The translations under genes and the position numbers were made by a program. A stretch of DNA of 64,000 nt from Stella humosa (GTDB lineage Bacteria; Pseudomonadota; Alphaproteobacteria; ATCC43930; Allostellaceae), in NCBI RefSeq assembly GCF_006738645.1, contig NZ_AP019700.1, positions 62,001 through 126,000 of the forward strand, given 5' to 3'. Under the pieces are notes generated by a model. The model searched no databases. It saw only the letters and a list, made by a program, of their open reading frames with translations, and was not told the origin of the DNA. The stretch's first letter is position 1. Every line of letters begins with the position of its first letter. Below, one piece after another: positions 46,780 through 55,916 of this stretch.

Positions 46780-47940
46780 TCAGGCCGCCGCCGCGCGGCT
46801 CACCTCGGCCCAGGCCCAGTCGAGCCAGGGGCACAGCGCCTCGACGTCGGCCGTCTCGACCGTCGCACCGCACCAGATGCGCAAGCCCGGCGGGGCGGCG
46901 CGATGGCTGGCGATGTCGTAGGCCACGCCCGCCTGCTCCAGGCGCCGGGCCAAGTCCTTCACGATCGCCTGCTGGGCGGCGGCCGGCTGGGCTGCGAACC
47001 AGGGGTCGACGATGGCGATGCAGGCCGACGTCCAGGACCGCGACGCAGGGTCGGCTGCCAGGAAATCGACCCAGGGGGTGCGCTCGACCCAGGCGGAAAG
47101 GGCGGCGAAGTTCGCGCGCGAGCGGGCGATCAGGGCATCCAGCCCGCCCACCGCCTCGGCCCATTTCAGCGAGTCGATGGCATCCTCGACGCACAGCATC
47201 GACGGCGTGTTGATCGTCTCGCCCTGGAAGATGCCCTCGTTGATCTTCCCGCCGGGCGTCAGGCGGAAGACCTTGGGCATCGGCCAGGCCGGCTTGTGCT
47301 GCTCCAGCCGGGCGACGGCGCGCGGCGACAGGGCCAGCATGCCGTGTGCGGCCTCGCCGCCCAGCGCCTTCTGCCAGGACCAGGTGACGACGTCGAGCTT
47401 TTCCCAGGGCAGGTCCATGGCATAGGCGGCCGAGGTGGCGTCGCAAATCACCAGGCCCGCGCGGTCGGCCTTGATCCAGTCGGCATCGGGCATGCGCACG
47501 CCCGAGCTGGTGCCGTTCCAGGTCAGGATCACGTCGCGGTCGGTATCGACCTCGGCCAGGTCGGGCAGCCCGCCATAGGGCGCGCGGAAGGCGCGCACGT
47601 CGGTCAGGCGCAACTGCTTGATGATGTCGGCTTCCCAGGTCTCGCCGAAATTCTCCCACACCAGCACGTCGACGCCGCGGGGGCCGAGCAGCGACCACAG
47701 CGCCATCTCGACGGCGCCCGTGTCGGACGCCGGCACGATGCCGAGCCGCCAGTCGGCCGGCATGCGCAGCACGGCGTGGCTGCGGTCGATCACTTCTTTG
47801 AGCTTGGCCTTGCCGGTCCTGGCGCGGTGCGAGCGGCCGAGGAATGCGTCGGAAAGCGCCTGGGGGGTCCAGCCGGGGCGCTTGGCGCACGGGCCGGAGG
47901 AAAAGCACGGATTCGCGGGTCGGACTGCGGGCGTCGTCAT
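46780..47940 (-). CDS. serC: Phosphoserine transaminase
   Basis: A 386-residue PLP aminotransferase of the alphaproteobacterial SerC type, converting 3-phosphohydroxypyruvate to phosphoserine (and often acting in vitamin B6 synthesis). The PLP Lys191 is in WSWQKALGGEAAHG. The ATG is at 47940. The leader upstream carries a repeated element noted separately. Confidence 0.95.
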   Translation of the reverse strand: MTTPAVRPANPCFSSGPCAKRPGWTPQALSDAFLGRSHRARTGKAKLKEVIDRSHAVLRMPADWRLGIVPASDTGAVEMALWSLLGPRGVDVLVWENFGETWEADIIKQLRLTDVRAFRAPYGGLPDLAEVDTDRDVILTWNGTSSGVRMPDADWIKADRAGLVICDATSAAYAMDLPWEKLDVVTWSWQKALGGEAAHGMLALSPRAVARLEQHKPAWPMPKVFRLTPGGKINEGIFQGETINTPSMLCVEDAIDSLKWAEAVGGLDALIARSRANFAALSAWVERTPWVDFLAADPASRSWTSACIAIVDPWFAAQPAAAQQAIVKDLARRLEQAGVAYDIASHRAAPPGLRIWCGATVETADVEALCPWLDWAWAEVSRAAAA

Positions 47941-47944
47941 GTCG

Positions 47945-48030
47945 AGCCTATCCCTTCCAGAATGGCTGCGCCCCGGTGGGGGGGCGTGTCCCGCCGCGGT
48001 GGCTACGCCCGGGAAGGGGGGACAGTCAAT
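47945..48030 (-). promoter_or_regulatory. serC: serC leader with repeated element; possible serC RNA motif
   Basis: On the minus strand the leader contains two near copies of a GGGCGTAGCCA-like element (48010-48000 and 47974-47963), and the first can form a GGGCGT/ACGCCC stem. TTGACT at 48029-48024 with a weak GTAGCC 17 bases on could be the promoter. A serC RNA motif has been proposed in alphaproteobacterial serC leaders; I recall its location but not its exact consensus, so the identity is open. Confidence 0.35.
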
Positions 48031-48116
48031 GGGGGATTTCTCGGCGACGCTGTGGTCTCGCTCGATTCAGTGCTGACGAAGCTTGCGTCGCACTGTCGGT
48101 CGCCGTGGAACTCTCG

Positions 48117-48308
48117 ATGATCCCGTCACGTTTTCCTGGGATGAAGGGCAAGGACACGGCCTCCTCCATGGCGTTCGGCATGGCCTTCGGCGTCGGTATT
48201 GGCGCTGTCCTCGGTGCAGCGGTCGACAATGTGGCGATGGGCGTTGCGGTGGGCGTGGCTTTTGGCGCTGCGATCGGCGCTGCCTTCGGGGCCAGAAGCG
48301 GCGGATAG
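48117..48308 (+). CDS. Glycine-zipper-type small membrane protein (63 aa)
   Basis: A 63-residue protein with a Lys-containing N-terminus followed by two hydrophobic Gly/Ala-rich segments (about residues 18-36 and 39-60) made of GxxxG-like spacing (AFGMAFGVGIGAVLG and AMGVAVGVAFGAAIG). Such proteins are common, are annotated as hypothetical or glycine-zipper proteins, and probably insert in the membrane. The ATG at 48117 has a weak GGAA upstream; an internal ATG at 48141 is possible. Confidence 0.6.
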   Translation: MIPSRFPGMKGKDTASSMAFGMAFGVGIGAVLGAAVDNVAMGVAVGVAFGAAIGAAFGARSGG

Positions 48309-48334
48309 CGTCGCCGCTGCGGATCGTCTACGAC

Positions 48335-48363
48335 TTGGATAGGGTGTCGGGCCGTGTCATAAC
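48335..48363 (+). promoter_or_regulatory. Promoter of tRNA-Thr
   Basis: TTGGAT at 48335-48340, a 17-base spacer and CATAAC at 48358-48363 end about 16 bases before the tRNA 5' end, the expected spacing for a stable RNA. Confidence 0.5.
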
Positions 48364-48379
48364 GCGGTTCGAGCGGCCA

Positions 48380-48454
48380 GCCGGGTTAGCACAGGGGTAG
48401 TGCAGCGGTTTTGTAAACCGAAGGTCGCGGGTTCGAATCCTGCACCCGGCACCA
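48380..48454 (+). tRNA. tRNA-Thr (TGT)
   Basis: A 75-base tRNA with encoded CCA. The acceptor stem is GCCGGGT/ACCCGGC, the D arm GCAC/GTGC, and the anticodon loop TTTGTAA carries TGT (reads ACA). The anticodon stem is CGGT/ACCG with a G-A mismatch at its first position. T arm CGCGGGTTCGAATCCTGC has one mismatch-like position but is typical. Confidence 0.95.
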
Positions 48455-48481
48455 TCGCCCACCATCCGCCGCACCTGCCCG

Positions 48482-49549
48482 TCAGGGCAGGGCGGTGACG
48501 TTGGCGGCCAGCGGCAGCAGGCGGCGGGTAGCGGCCAGCATTTGGTCGACTTCGGCCTCGGTGCCGTCGTGGCGGCAGACCAGGCGGATCAGCTTGGGCC
48601 CGCGGCGCGCGAAGAGGAAGCGCTCGGCCTCCAGGCGGGTGATGACCGCGTCCGGCATCTCGACGAATACCTCGTTGGCCTCCACCGGGACATGCAGCTT
48701 CACGCCGGGCAATGCTGCCAGCCCTTCCGACAGGCGGCGGGCCAGGCCGTTGGCGCGGGCGGCCAACTGCAGGTACAGGCCATCCTCGACATAGGCCAGG
48801 AGCTGGGCCGAGGCGAAGCGCATCTTCGACCAGACATGGCCCGCCCGGCGCAGCCGGAAGACCAGCTCGTGGGCGATGCCGGGGTCGAAGGCGACGATGG
48901 CGTCGCACGACATGCAGCCGTTCTTGGTGGCGCCGAAGGACAATACGTCGACGCCGATCTTCCACGTCATCTCGGCCGGCGTGCAGCCCAGCGTGTCGAG
49001 CGCGTTGGCGAAGCGGGCACCGTCCATGTGCATCTTCAGGCGGTTGGCGCGCGCGACCTCGCCGATCGCGGCCAGCTCGTCCAGCCGATAGACGGTGCCG
49101 AGGTCGGTCGCCTGGGTGACCGACACGCCCGCCGGCTGCGGCTTGTGCGGCTGGCCGACGCCCGCGTCGGCGATCGCCTTGGCCAGCCGGTCGGCGGTGA
49201 TGCGGTACTGCGCACCGGGCAGGAGCTGCAGCTTGGCGCCGCCCGACTGGGCCTCGAAGGCCCCGCATTCGGAGGTCTGGATATGGGCCGTCTCGTGGCA
49301 GTAGATGCCGCCCCAGGGGCGCGTCATGGCCGATAGCGCGATGGCGTTGGCGGCCGTGCCGGTGGCCACAGGGAAGACCCGGACCTCGGTCTCGAACAGG
49401 TCGGACAGCCGGCGGTCGACGGCGCGCGTCGTCTCGTCATTGCCATAGGACGGCGCCGTGCCCCGGTTGGCGGCGACGATCGCCTCCATGATCGACGGGG
49501 CCACGGAGGCGGTGTTGTCGCTGCGAAAGTCGACGGGCTGCGTCGTCAT
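48482..49549 (-). CDS. ltaE: Low-specificity L-threonine aldolase
   Basis: A 355-residue PLP aldolase that cleaves threonine (or allo-threonine) to glycine and acetaldehyde. The PLP Lys209 is in LSFGATKNG and HMDGARFANA is at 174-183. The length and motifs match the beta-eliminating lyase-type threonine aldolases. It is a single gene next to, and convergent with, tRNA-Thr. Confidence 0.9.
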   Translation of the reverse strand: MTTQPVDFRSDNTASVAPSIMEAIVAANRGTAPSYGNDETTRAVDRRLSDLFETEVRVFPVATGTAANAIALSAMTRPWGGIYCHETAHIQTSECGAFEAQSGGAKLQLLPGAQYRITADRLAKAIADAGVGQPHKPQPAGVSVTQATDLGTVYRLDELAAIGEVARANRLKMHMDGARFANALDTLGCTPAEMTWKIGVDVLSFGATKNGCMSCDAIVAFDPGIAHELVFRLRRAGHVWSKMRFASAQLLAYVEDGLYLQLAARANGLARRLSEGLAALPGVKLHVPVEANEVFVEMPDAVITRLEAERFLFARRGPKLIRLVCRHDGTEAEVDQMLAATRRLLPLAANVTALP

Positions 49550-49660
49550 CGGCGGTCGCTCCGGATTGCGGAAGGGAATATGGCGGGACGATAGGGCGGC
49601 GCCGCGATCGCGGCAACAGGGCAGGGCCGGCGGGCGACGCGGAACGGATCGGACGGAATC

Positions 49661-50611
49661 TCAGCGCGGCGCCGGCTCGAAGCCTGCATCGGCATCGACG
49701 GCAGCATCGGGCAGGCGGGCCGCCGCCGGGTCCAGGCGGCAGCCATGCAGGCCAATGGTGCCGCCCGCGGCCACCTGGCGGACGCGGCCCACCACCACGG
49801 TCTCGCGGTCGCGTTCGCGGGCGAAGCGCTGGCGCTCGCGCCGGTCGGCGAAGGTGCAGGCGACGGCAAAGGCCGCACGGCGGCCATTGCGCCATTCATG
49901 CAGGCGGCTGCCATCGACCGCCCGGCCCCGCACCGCGATCGGTCCCAGTGCCGCCAGGGTGCGGCGTGCGGCGGCCGTGCGCCCCTGGCCCGGCGGCAGG
50001 CCGGCCATGGCCGCCTGCGCCAGTGCCGACAACTGGCCCGGCCCATAGACCTGCCGCGGCCGGTCGGCCGGCGTCGGCGCGCGCTCGGCCGGGGCAGGCG
50101 GCGCTTCCGGCCGGGGCCCGGCCAGGTTGCGCAGCACCGCCTCGGCGTCGGCCGTCACATGGGCGATGCGGAAGCGCTGGCCGTCCAGCACCCGCGGCAG
50201 GTCCTGGCAGGCCGCCGGGTCACGCTCGATCGCCTCGCTCGCCTGGGACCGCGAGGCATCTTCCAGCCGGGCCCGGCCGATGGCCAGTTCCGGCGCCTTG
50301 GCCTGGACGGCCGTCATCGCGGCCTCGAACCCGTCGACGCCGTTGGCCTGCCGCCAGCGGCGGTGGGCATCCGCGCGGGCCGGCTGGCCGCCCGGGTCGC
50401 GCCCGTCGCAGGCGGATACCAGGCCGCGCGCCAGGCCGATCGGCACCAGGACATCGGCGATCGCCTGCGAGGCGGCCGTGATCGGGTCGGCCTCCTGGGC
50501 CGCCGTCCGGCCGGGCGCGACCACCGAAAGCAGCATGAGGGCGGCCGCCAGCCGTACTGCTGCCAGTCGTGCTGCCGCCAGCCGTGCTGCCGTCAGCCTG
50601 GGACCGGGCAT
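49661..50611 (-). CDS. Secreted protein of unknown function
   Basis: A 316-residue protein with an N-terminal signal peptide of about 39 residues (cleavage near TAAQ) made of repeated ARLAA units. The mature part has a helical N-terminal half, two or more Cys and a C-terminal region with VRGRAVDGSRLHEWRNGRRAAFAVACTF, a beta-rich segment that may bind a ligand. I recognise no family. The start is uncertain, as several in-frame ATGs lie upstream in a duplicated 15-base unit. Confidence 0.55.
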   Translation of the reverse strand: MPGPRLTAARLAAARLAAVRLAAALMLLSVVAPGRTAAQEADPITAASQAIADVLVPIGLARGLVSACDGRDPGGQPARADAHRRWRQANGVDGFEAAMTAVQAKAPELAIGRARLEDASRSQASEAIERDPAACQDLPRVLDGQRFRIAHVTADAEAVLRNLAGPRPEAPPAPAERAPTPADRPRQVYGPGQLSALAQAAMAGLPPGQGRTAAARRTLAALGPIAVRGRAVDGSRLHEWRNGRRAAFAVACTFADRRERQRFARERDRETVVVGRVRQVAAGGTIGLHGCRLDPAAARLPDAAVDADAGFEPAPR

Positions 50612-50625
50612 GTCTGTCTGGCCTG

Positions 50626-50655
50626 GTGTCATCCTGTGCCGTGTCATCCTGTGCC
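50626..50655. repeat. Perfect 15-base tandem duplication
   Basis: The 15-base unit GTGTCATCCTGTGCC occurs twice in tandem (50626-50640 and 50641-50655) just upstream of the secreted-protein start. Each unit contains an in-frame ATG on the minus strand, so the duplication adds alternative starts. Confidence 0.7.
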
Positions 50656-50816
50656 CTGGCGTCGTCCCTAGCTCCGGGCCCTGTGAAAACCCGACTTTCG
50701 TGCTCTTCGTTCCGGCCCGCGCCCTGGCAAGCCTGTTCGCCGCCGCGGGCGGTCTGTAGATTTCACGGGACCTTACAACGTCCCCGCCGGAAATCCCCGC
50801 CCGAAGGAGCCTTCTA

Positions 50817-52352
50817 ATGCCTGCCGCGCCGCGCGTCGCCATCGGCGGCTTCATGCTCGAATCGAACTGCCACGCCCCGGTCGCGACCGAGGCGGAGTTC
50901 CGCGCCTCCACCTATGCCGAGGGCGACGATATCCTGGTCGACCTGGCGCGGCCCGCGCCGCGCATGCCGGCCACGCTGGGCGGCTTCTGGCGCGCCATGA
51001 ACGACGGCGATCCCTGGGTTCCGGTGCCCCTCGTCATGACCTCGGCCGGGGCCAGCGGCTCGGTCGAGCAGGGCTTCTTCGACCGCGTCGTCGACCAGAT
51101 GTGCCAGCGGCTACAGGCCGCCCTGCCGGTCGACGCCGTCTTCCTGTCGCAACATGGCGCGGCGATCGCCACCGTCGAGCCCGACCCCGATGGCGTGGTG
51201 TTCGAGCGCATCCGCGCCGTCGTCGGCCCCGACGTGCCGATCGTGGCGACGCTCGACCTGCACGCCAACCTCAGCCGACGCATGGTGTCCGAGCCCGACG
51301 CGCTCGTGGTCTATCGCCGCAACCCCCATGTCGACATGGCCGAGCGGGGGGCCGACTGCGCGGCCATCCTGCGCCGCATGCTGGGCGGCATGCGCACGGC
51401 CAAGGCCTACGCCAAGCTGCCCCTGATTCCGCCCTCGGTGACCCAGAACACGAGCGAGGGGCCCTATGCCGACATCATCCGCTATGCCGAGGGGCTGATC
51501 GGCGGCGACATCGTCAACGTCTCGGTTGCGTCGGGCTTCACGTCCGGCGACACGCCCAAGGCCGGCATGTCGGTGATCGTCACCACTGCCGGCGACCCCG
51601 ATCTGGCCGACCGCGTGGCCCGCGACGTGGCGACCCGCGCCTGGGCCGATCGCGCGCGCTACGTCCCGCGCCTGACCTCCCTGGAGGATGCCGTGGCCCG
51701 GGCCCTGGCGGTTGGCCGCGACCCGTCCCTGCCGCCGCTCCTCTTCGCCGACGTGGCCGACAACCCGGGTGGCGGCGGGCGCGGCAACACCATGTGGATC
51801 CTGGAAGCCTTTCACCGCGCCGGGGTCGAGGGTTGCACCGTCGGCATCGTCAACGATCCCGAACTGGCGGCCGAGGCCCATGCGCTGGGCGTCGGCGCCC
51901 GCTTCGAGGCGCGCTTCAACCGGTCGGAGACGCAGGATTTCTCCAAGCCCTTCGCCGCCGCGGCCGAGGTGATGGCGCTGGCGGACGGCACCGTCGTCGG
52001 GCGGCACGGCATGCTGGTGGGCCGCACCCAGCAGCTCGGCCCCAGCGCCCGCCTGCGCCTGGGCGGCATCGACGTGGTCGTGGTCTCGCTGCGCAACCAG
52101 CTTCTCGACCCGGCCCAGATCGAGCAGGTCGGCGTCGACCTGAAGACGGTCCGCTCGCTCGTGGTGAAGAGCCGCGGGCATTTCCGCGCGGGATTCGACG
52201 AGCAGTTCGACCATGACCGCATCATCGAGGTGGATGTGCCGGGGTTGACGACGCCGGTGCTGGCCAAGGCCGGGCTCGTCAACGTGCCGCGGCCGATCTT
52301 CCCCCTCGACAGCGAGGTCGGCTGGGCGCCGCCCAAGAGCTTCGTCGTCTGA
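50817..52352 (+). CDS. M81 family metallopeptidase (MlrC-like)
   Basis: A 511-residue protein of the MlrC/DUF1485 family whose best-known member degrades linearised microcystin. Candidate zinc ligands are in LDLHANLS and in HVDMAERG, with the ADVADNPGGGGRGN signature in the C-terminal half. AAGGAG precedes the ATG. The natural substrate of most relatives is unknown. It diverges from the secreted-protein gene. Confidence 0.85.
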   Translation: MPAAPRVAIGGFMLESNCHAPVATEAEFRASTYAEGDDILVDLARPAPRMPATLGGFWRAMNDGDPWVPVPLVMTSAGASGSVEQGFFDRVVDQMCQRLQAALPVDAVFLSQHGAAIATVEPDPDGVVFERIRAVVGPDVPIVATLDLHANLSRRMVSEPDALVVYRRNPHVDMAERGADCAAILRRMLGGMRTAKAYAKLPLIPPSVTQNTSEGPYADIIRYAEGLIGGDIVNVSVASGFTSGDTPKAGMSVIVTTAGDPDLADRVARDVATRAWADRARYVPRLTSLEDAVARALAVGRDPSLPPLLFADVADNPGGGGRGNTMWILEAFHRAGVEGCTVGIVNDPELAAEAHALGVGARFEARFNRSETQDFSKPFAAAAEVMALADGTVVGRHGMLVGRTQQLGPSARLRLGGIDVVVVSLRNQLLDPAQIEQVGVDLKTVRSLVVKSRGHFRAGFDEQFDHDRIIEVDVPGLTTPVLAKAGLVNVPRPIFPLDSEVGWAPPKSFVV

Positions 52353-52377
52353 CCGGGAGGCTGCCGGCGGGAGGGGA

Positions 52378-53025
52378 TCAGTCCCCTTCCCAGCCGGCGG
52401 CGAAGGGAAAGCGGCGCTTCCAGAAATCGGCCAGGCGCGGATCGGCGTCGACGCGGCGGACGACCTGGGCCATGGCGGGGGCGGCGGCATAGAAGCGCTG
52501 CCGCCACGGCCCGAACCGCGACACCACGGCGACATAGAGGTCGAGCACGGTCAGTCGTTCCCCCAACAGGTAGCGGCCGGGATTGATCTGGCCGTCCATG
52601 ATGGCCCAGCATTCGGCGATCCGGTCATGCACCGCATCGACGACCCGGACATGGAGGTCGGGCGGTGCGCCGATGCGGGCCGGGTCGGGCTTGATCCAGT
52701 GCAGGGCATAGATGGCGGTCGCGACATAGGTCATCCAGCGCAGGAACTGCCCGCGCCGGGCGTCGGCCGGGGCGGGCGCCAGGCCGGCATCCGGGTGGCT
52801 GTCCGCCAGCCAGACGAGGATGGCCGCGCTCTCGGTCATGACGTCGCCGGACGGCAGGATGAGCGTCGGCACCTGGCGCATCGGGTTGGTGGTGCCGACC
52901 CGCTGGCGGGCCTCCTCGTCGATCCAGGTGGCGCCCTCGACCAGCCGGTAGCGGATGCCGAGCAGCGTCATCGCCGCCTCGACCGCGACCGAGCCGGACG
53001 CCGCCGCGCCATAGAGGGTGATCAT
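52378..53025 (-). CDS. Glutathione S-transferase family protein
   Basis: A 215-residue GST with an N-terminal thioredoxin fold (MITLYGAAASGSVAVEAAM, NPMRQVPTLILP, MTESAAI) and helical C-terminal domain with LTVLDLYVAV. The catalytic residue at the usual Tyr/Ser place appears to be Ser11 or nearby. Substrate unknown. It is distinct from the FzlA-like protein earlier in the window and converges with the M81 gene. Confidence 0.82.
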   Translation of the reverse strand: MITLYGAAASGSVAVEAAMTLLGIRYRLVEGATWIDEEARQRVGTTNPMRQVPTLILPSGDVMTESAAILVWLADSHPDAGLAPAPADARRGQFLRWMTYVATAIYALHWIKPDPARIGAPPDLHVRVVDAVHDRIAECWAIMDGQINPGRYLLGERLTVLDLYVAVVSRFGPWRQRFYAAAPAMAQVVRRVDADPRLADFWKRRFPFAAGWEGD

Positions 53026-53172
53026 CGCCGCTCCAATCCGCCTGTGCCCGACATTGCGCCCGGCGAAGCCTAGCCGTTCGCGTGCGAAGACGGAACGGGG
53101 CGGGTATAGAGGGGTTTCCTGCCCCGCCTGCCGCGGGGCGGCGGCCCGCGATCCCGGAGCCCAGGCCCGACC

Positions 53173-54252
53173 ATGACCGATCCCCTAGGACCGCGCGACG
53201 CCCTGGCCGTGATGGCACCGTTCCGCGCCAGTGACTGGCCGGCACTGGCCGCGGCCGCGGCCCGGTTGGACAGCGTGTCCTGGGGCCGGGTCTTCGCCGC
53301 CTTTGCCGCCGCGGCGCTGGCACCCCGATCGGCCGAACGCCTGGCAGACTTGCGGGCACAGGCGGCCCGCCTGCCGGATCTGGCGCGCTACGGCTTCAAC
53401 CTTGCGATCGACGGCACCGACCCGCAATCCCTGCCGGGCCTCGCCCGCATGCTGGACTGCCGGGCGACCTACGCCGCCCACGATGCCTTCGTGCTGGAGT
53501 ACCCCAAATGCGGGCGCACCTGGCTGCGGCTGATGATCGGCCGGGCCGTGGCACTCGCTACCGGCCTCGACCTGGCCGATCCGACGGACCTCGGCCGGCT
53601 GGCGAGCCTGCGGCCGGGGCTGCCGCGGATTCTTGTCACCCATGACGACGATCCCGAATTGAAGCGGGTCGAGGACATCTGGCGCGACAAGACCATCTAT
53701 CGCGGCCGCCGGGTGCTGCTGCAGATCCGCGACCCGCGCGATGTGGTGGTGTCCTATTTCTTCCACCGCACCACCCGCAATCACGAGGCCGCCCCTGTGG
53801 CCCCCTATCAGGGCACGATGGCGACGTTCGCGCGCCACCCGCAGGGCGGCATTCCCAACATCGTCGCCTTCTACAACGCCTGGGCGGCCGGCCGGGACGA
53901 GCCGGCCGCCCTGCTGCGCCTGGACTACGAGGATCTGGTCGCAGACCCCGCCGCCGGCCTGGCGGCGGCCTTGGCCTTCCTGGAGTTGCCGAGCCCGGGA
54001 CCGGACGGCATCCGCGCCGTCGTCGAGGATTCGAGCTTCGCCCGGATGCAGGCGCTGGAGGCGGCGGGCACCGTGCCCGGCCGGCGGCTGACCCTGGTGG
54101 ACCCGTCCAACCCCGAAGCCCGCAAGGTGCGGCGCGGCAAGGTCGGCGGCTATCGCGACTACCTGGCGGCCGACGACATCGCCTGGATCGAGGACTATCT
54201 CGCCCGCCATCTCGACCCCTGGTACGACCGCTACCGGCCGGCCGGGGGATGA
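53173..54252 (+). CDS. Sulfotransferase-domain protein with N-terminal extension
   Basis: A 359-residue PAPS-dependent sulfotransferase. The 5'-phosphosulfate loop YPKCGRTWLR is at residues 110-119 and the 3'-phosphate site IRDPRDVVVSYFFH at 185-198; the C-terminal KVGGYRDYL also fits. The first 105 residues are an unrecognised Ala-rich, perhaps helical extension. The acceptor is unknown. Its stop overlaps the heme oxygenase start by ATGA. Confidence 0.85.
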   Translation: MTDPLGPRDALAVMAPFRASDWPALAAAAARLDSVSWGRVFAAFAAAALAPRSAERLADLRAQAARLPDLARYGFNLAIDGTDPQSLPGLARMLDCRATYAAHDAFVLEYPKCGRTWLRLMIGRAVALATGLDLADPTDLGRLASLRPGLPRILVTHDDDPELKRVEDIWRDKTIYRGRRVLLQIRDPRDVVVSYFFHRTTRNHEAAPVAPYQGTMATFARHPQGGIPNIVAFYNAWAAGRDEPAALLRLDYEDLVADPAAGLAAALAFLELPSPGPDGIRAVVEDSSFARMQALEAAGTVPGRRLTLVDPSNPEARKVRRGKVGGYRDYLAADDIAWIEDYLARHLDPWYDRYRPAGG

Positions 54253-54902
54253 ACGCCGAAGCGCCCGGCCTGGCGCTGGCGCTGCGCCAGGGCACGGCCG
54301 ACCTGCATCGGCGGGCCGAGCAGGCGGGCATCGTCCGCGCGATCCTCGCCGGCCAGGTGCAACGCCATGGCTATGCGCTCTACCTGCGCAACCTGCTGCC
54401 GGCCTACCAGGCGCTGGAGCGCGGGCTCGATTCTCATCGCGCGGCGCCCGGGCTGGCGCCACTGGCGCTGCCGCAGCTCTATCGGGCAGGTGCGATCATG
54501 CGCGACCTGGATGTCCTGACCGGCGCCGGCTGGGCGGACGAGCTGCCGCTGCTGCCGGCGGGCGCGGCCTATGCCGCCGCAGTCGACGCTGCCGCGGCCG
54601 GGGATGGCGCCGGTCTGGCCGGGCATGCCTATACCCGCTACCTGGGCGACCTCAGCGGTGGTCGGATCATGGCCCGGTTGCTGGCCGCCGTGCCGGGGAT
54701 CGGGCCGGCCGCGATGCAATTCCACCGCTTCCCGGAGATTCCCGACATCGGCGCCTTCAAGGACGCCTATCGCGCCGGCCTGGACCGGCTGGGCCGGCGG
54801 CTGGCCGATCCCGGCCGGGTGGTGGCTGCCGCCCGCGCCGCCTTCGCCCACAACATCGAACTGGCCGAGGCGGTCGGGGCGGCAGCCTCGGCCGCGGATT
54901 GA
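54249..54902 (+). CDS. Biliverdin-producing heme oxygenase
   Basis: A 217-residue all-helical heme oxygenase. The proximal heme ligand is probably His20 in TADLHRRAE, and the distal helix is YTRYLGDLSGG at 128-138, the family hallmark. It opens heme to biliverdin, iron and CO. No phytochrome gene is nearby; the gene is translationally coupled to a sulfotransferase, which is an unusual partner. Confidence 0.85.
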   Translation: MNAEAPGLALALRQGTADLHRRAEQAGIVRAILAGQVQRHGYALYLRNLLPAYQALERGLDSHRAAPGLAPLALPQLYRAGAIMRDLDVLTGAGWADELPLLPAGAAYAAAVDAAAAGDGAGLAGHAYTRYLGDLSGGRIMARLLAAVPGIGPAAMQFHRFPEIPDIGAFKDAYRAGLDRLGRRLADPGRVVAAARAAFAHNIELAEAVGAAASAAD

Positions 54903-54909
54903 CGCCGGG

Positions 54910-55827
54910 CTACAGCAGCGGCTTGTCGCGCAGGAGCGCGATCACCGAGGTCGTGTCGTCGTCGGCATGGCCGTGGGACACCATCATGCGGTGCATCTCG
55001 GTTGCCAGCCCCGTCATCGGCATCGGCGTGCGCGTCTCGCGCGCCAGCTCCATGACGATGTCGAGGTCCTTCATCATCGTCCGCAGGTGACCGGTCGGGG
55101 TGAAGTCGCCCGACACCATCTTGGGGATCGACTGGCGCAGCAGCGAGGAATCGGCCCGGCCCCCGGCGAAGGCTTCGGGCAGGCGCATGGCGTCGATGCC
55201 GGCATTCATGGCGAGCTGGATGGCCTCGGCGATGACCGACTTGCAGCCGCCGACGATCACCTGGTTCACCATCTTGGTGGTCTGCCCCGCACCGGACGGC
55301 CCCATGAGGGTGAACGCGCCGGCCAGGTGGGCCACGACCGGGCGCACGAAGTCGAAGTCGACCGCCTCGCCCCCGGCCATCACCGCCATGGTGCCGGCGG
55401 CGGCACCCTGCGGCCCGCCGGACACGGGCGCGTCGATCCAGCCCATGCCGGTCGCCTGGCGCAGGCGCTGGGCCATGGCGCGGCTGCGGGCGGGGTGGAT
55501 GGTCGACATGTCGACCAGCACCCGGCCGACCGACGCCCCCTCGGCGATGCCGCCCGGGCCGAACACGACGGCCTCCACGGCGGCCGTGTCGGAGACGCAG
55601 GTGATGACGATGGCGGCGGCGCGGGCGACGTCGGCCGGGCTCGCGGCCAGCACCGCCCCGGCGTCGACGACGTCCCGCAGCCTGTCCGGATTGCGGCCCC
55701 AGACCACCAGCGGGAAGCCCGCTTTCAGCAGCCGCAGCGCCATCGGCCGCCCCATCAGGCCGATTCCGATGTACCCTACCGTCGGTCGATCCGCGGACGC
55801 CGCCTGCACTTCCGTCATTGCTTCCAT
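54910..55827 (-). CDS. NAD(P)-dependent beta-hydroxyacid dehydrogenase
   Basis: A 305-residue 3-hydroxyisobutyrate dehydrogenase-family oxidoreductase. GIGLMG is at residues 21-26, DAPVSGG at 132-138 and the catalytic Lys185 in GQTTKMVNQ. Candidates are tartronate-semialdehyde, 3-hydroxyisobutyrate or succinic-semialdehyde reductases; the sequence alone does not decide. It converges with the heme oxygenase by 7 bases. Confidence 0.85.
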   Translation of the reverse strand: MEAMTEVQAASADRPTVGYIGIGLMGRPMALRLLKAGFPLVVWGRNPDRLRDVVDAGAVLAASPADVARAAAIVITCVSDTAAVEAVVFGPGGIAEGASVGRVLVDMSTIHPARSRAMAQRLRQATGMGWIDAPVSGGPQGAAAGTMAVMAGGEAVDFDFVRPVVAHLAGAFTLMGPSGAGQTTKMVNQVIVGGCKSVIAEAIQLAMNAGIDAMRLPEAFAGGRADSSLLRQSIPKMVSGDFTPTGHLRTMMKDLDIVMELARETRTPMPMTGLATEMHRMMVSHGHADDDTTSVIALLRDKPLL

Positions 55828-55916
55828 CCCCTCGCTCTGCGCATTGCTGGTTGCGAGGGCTGATCATAGCCGATCGATCGACGAACGGACCCGCCCCGAA
55901 AGAGAAGGCTTTCCGG

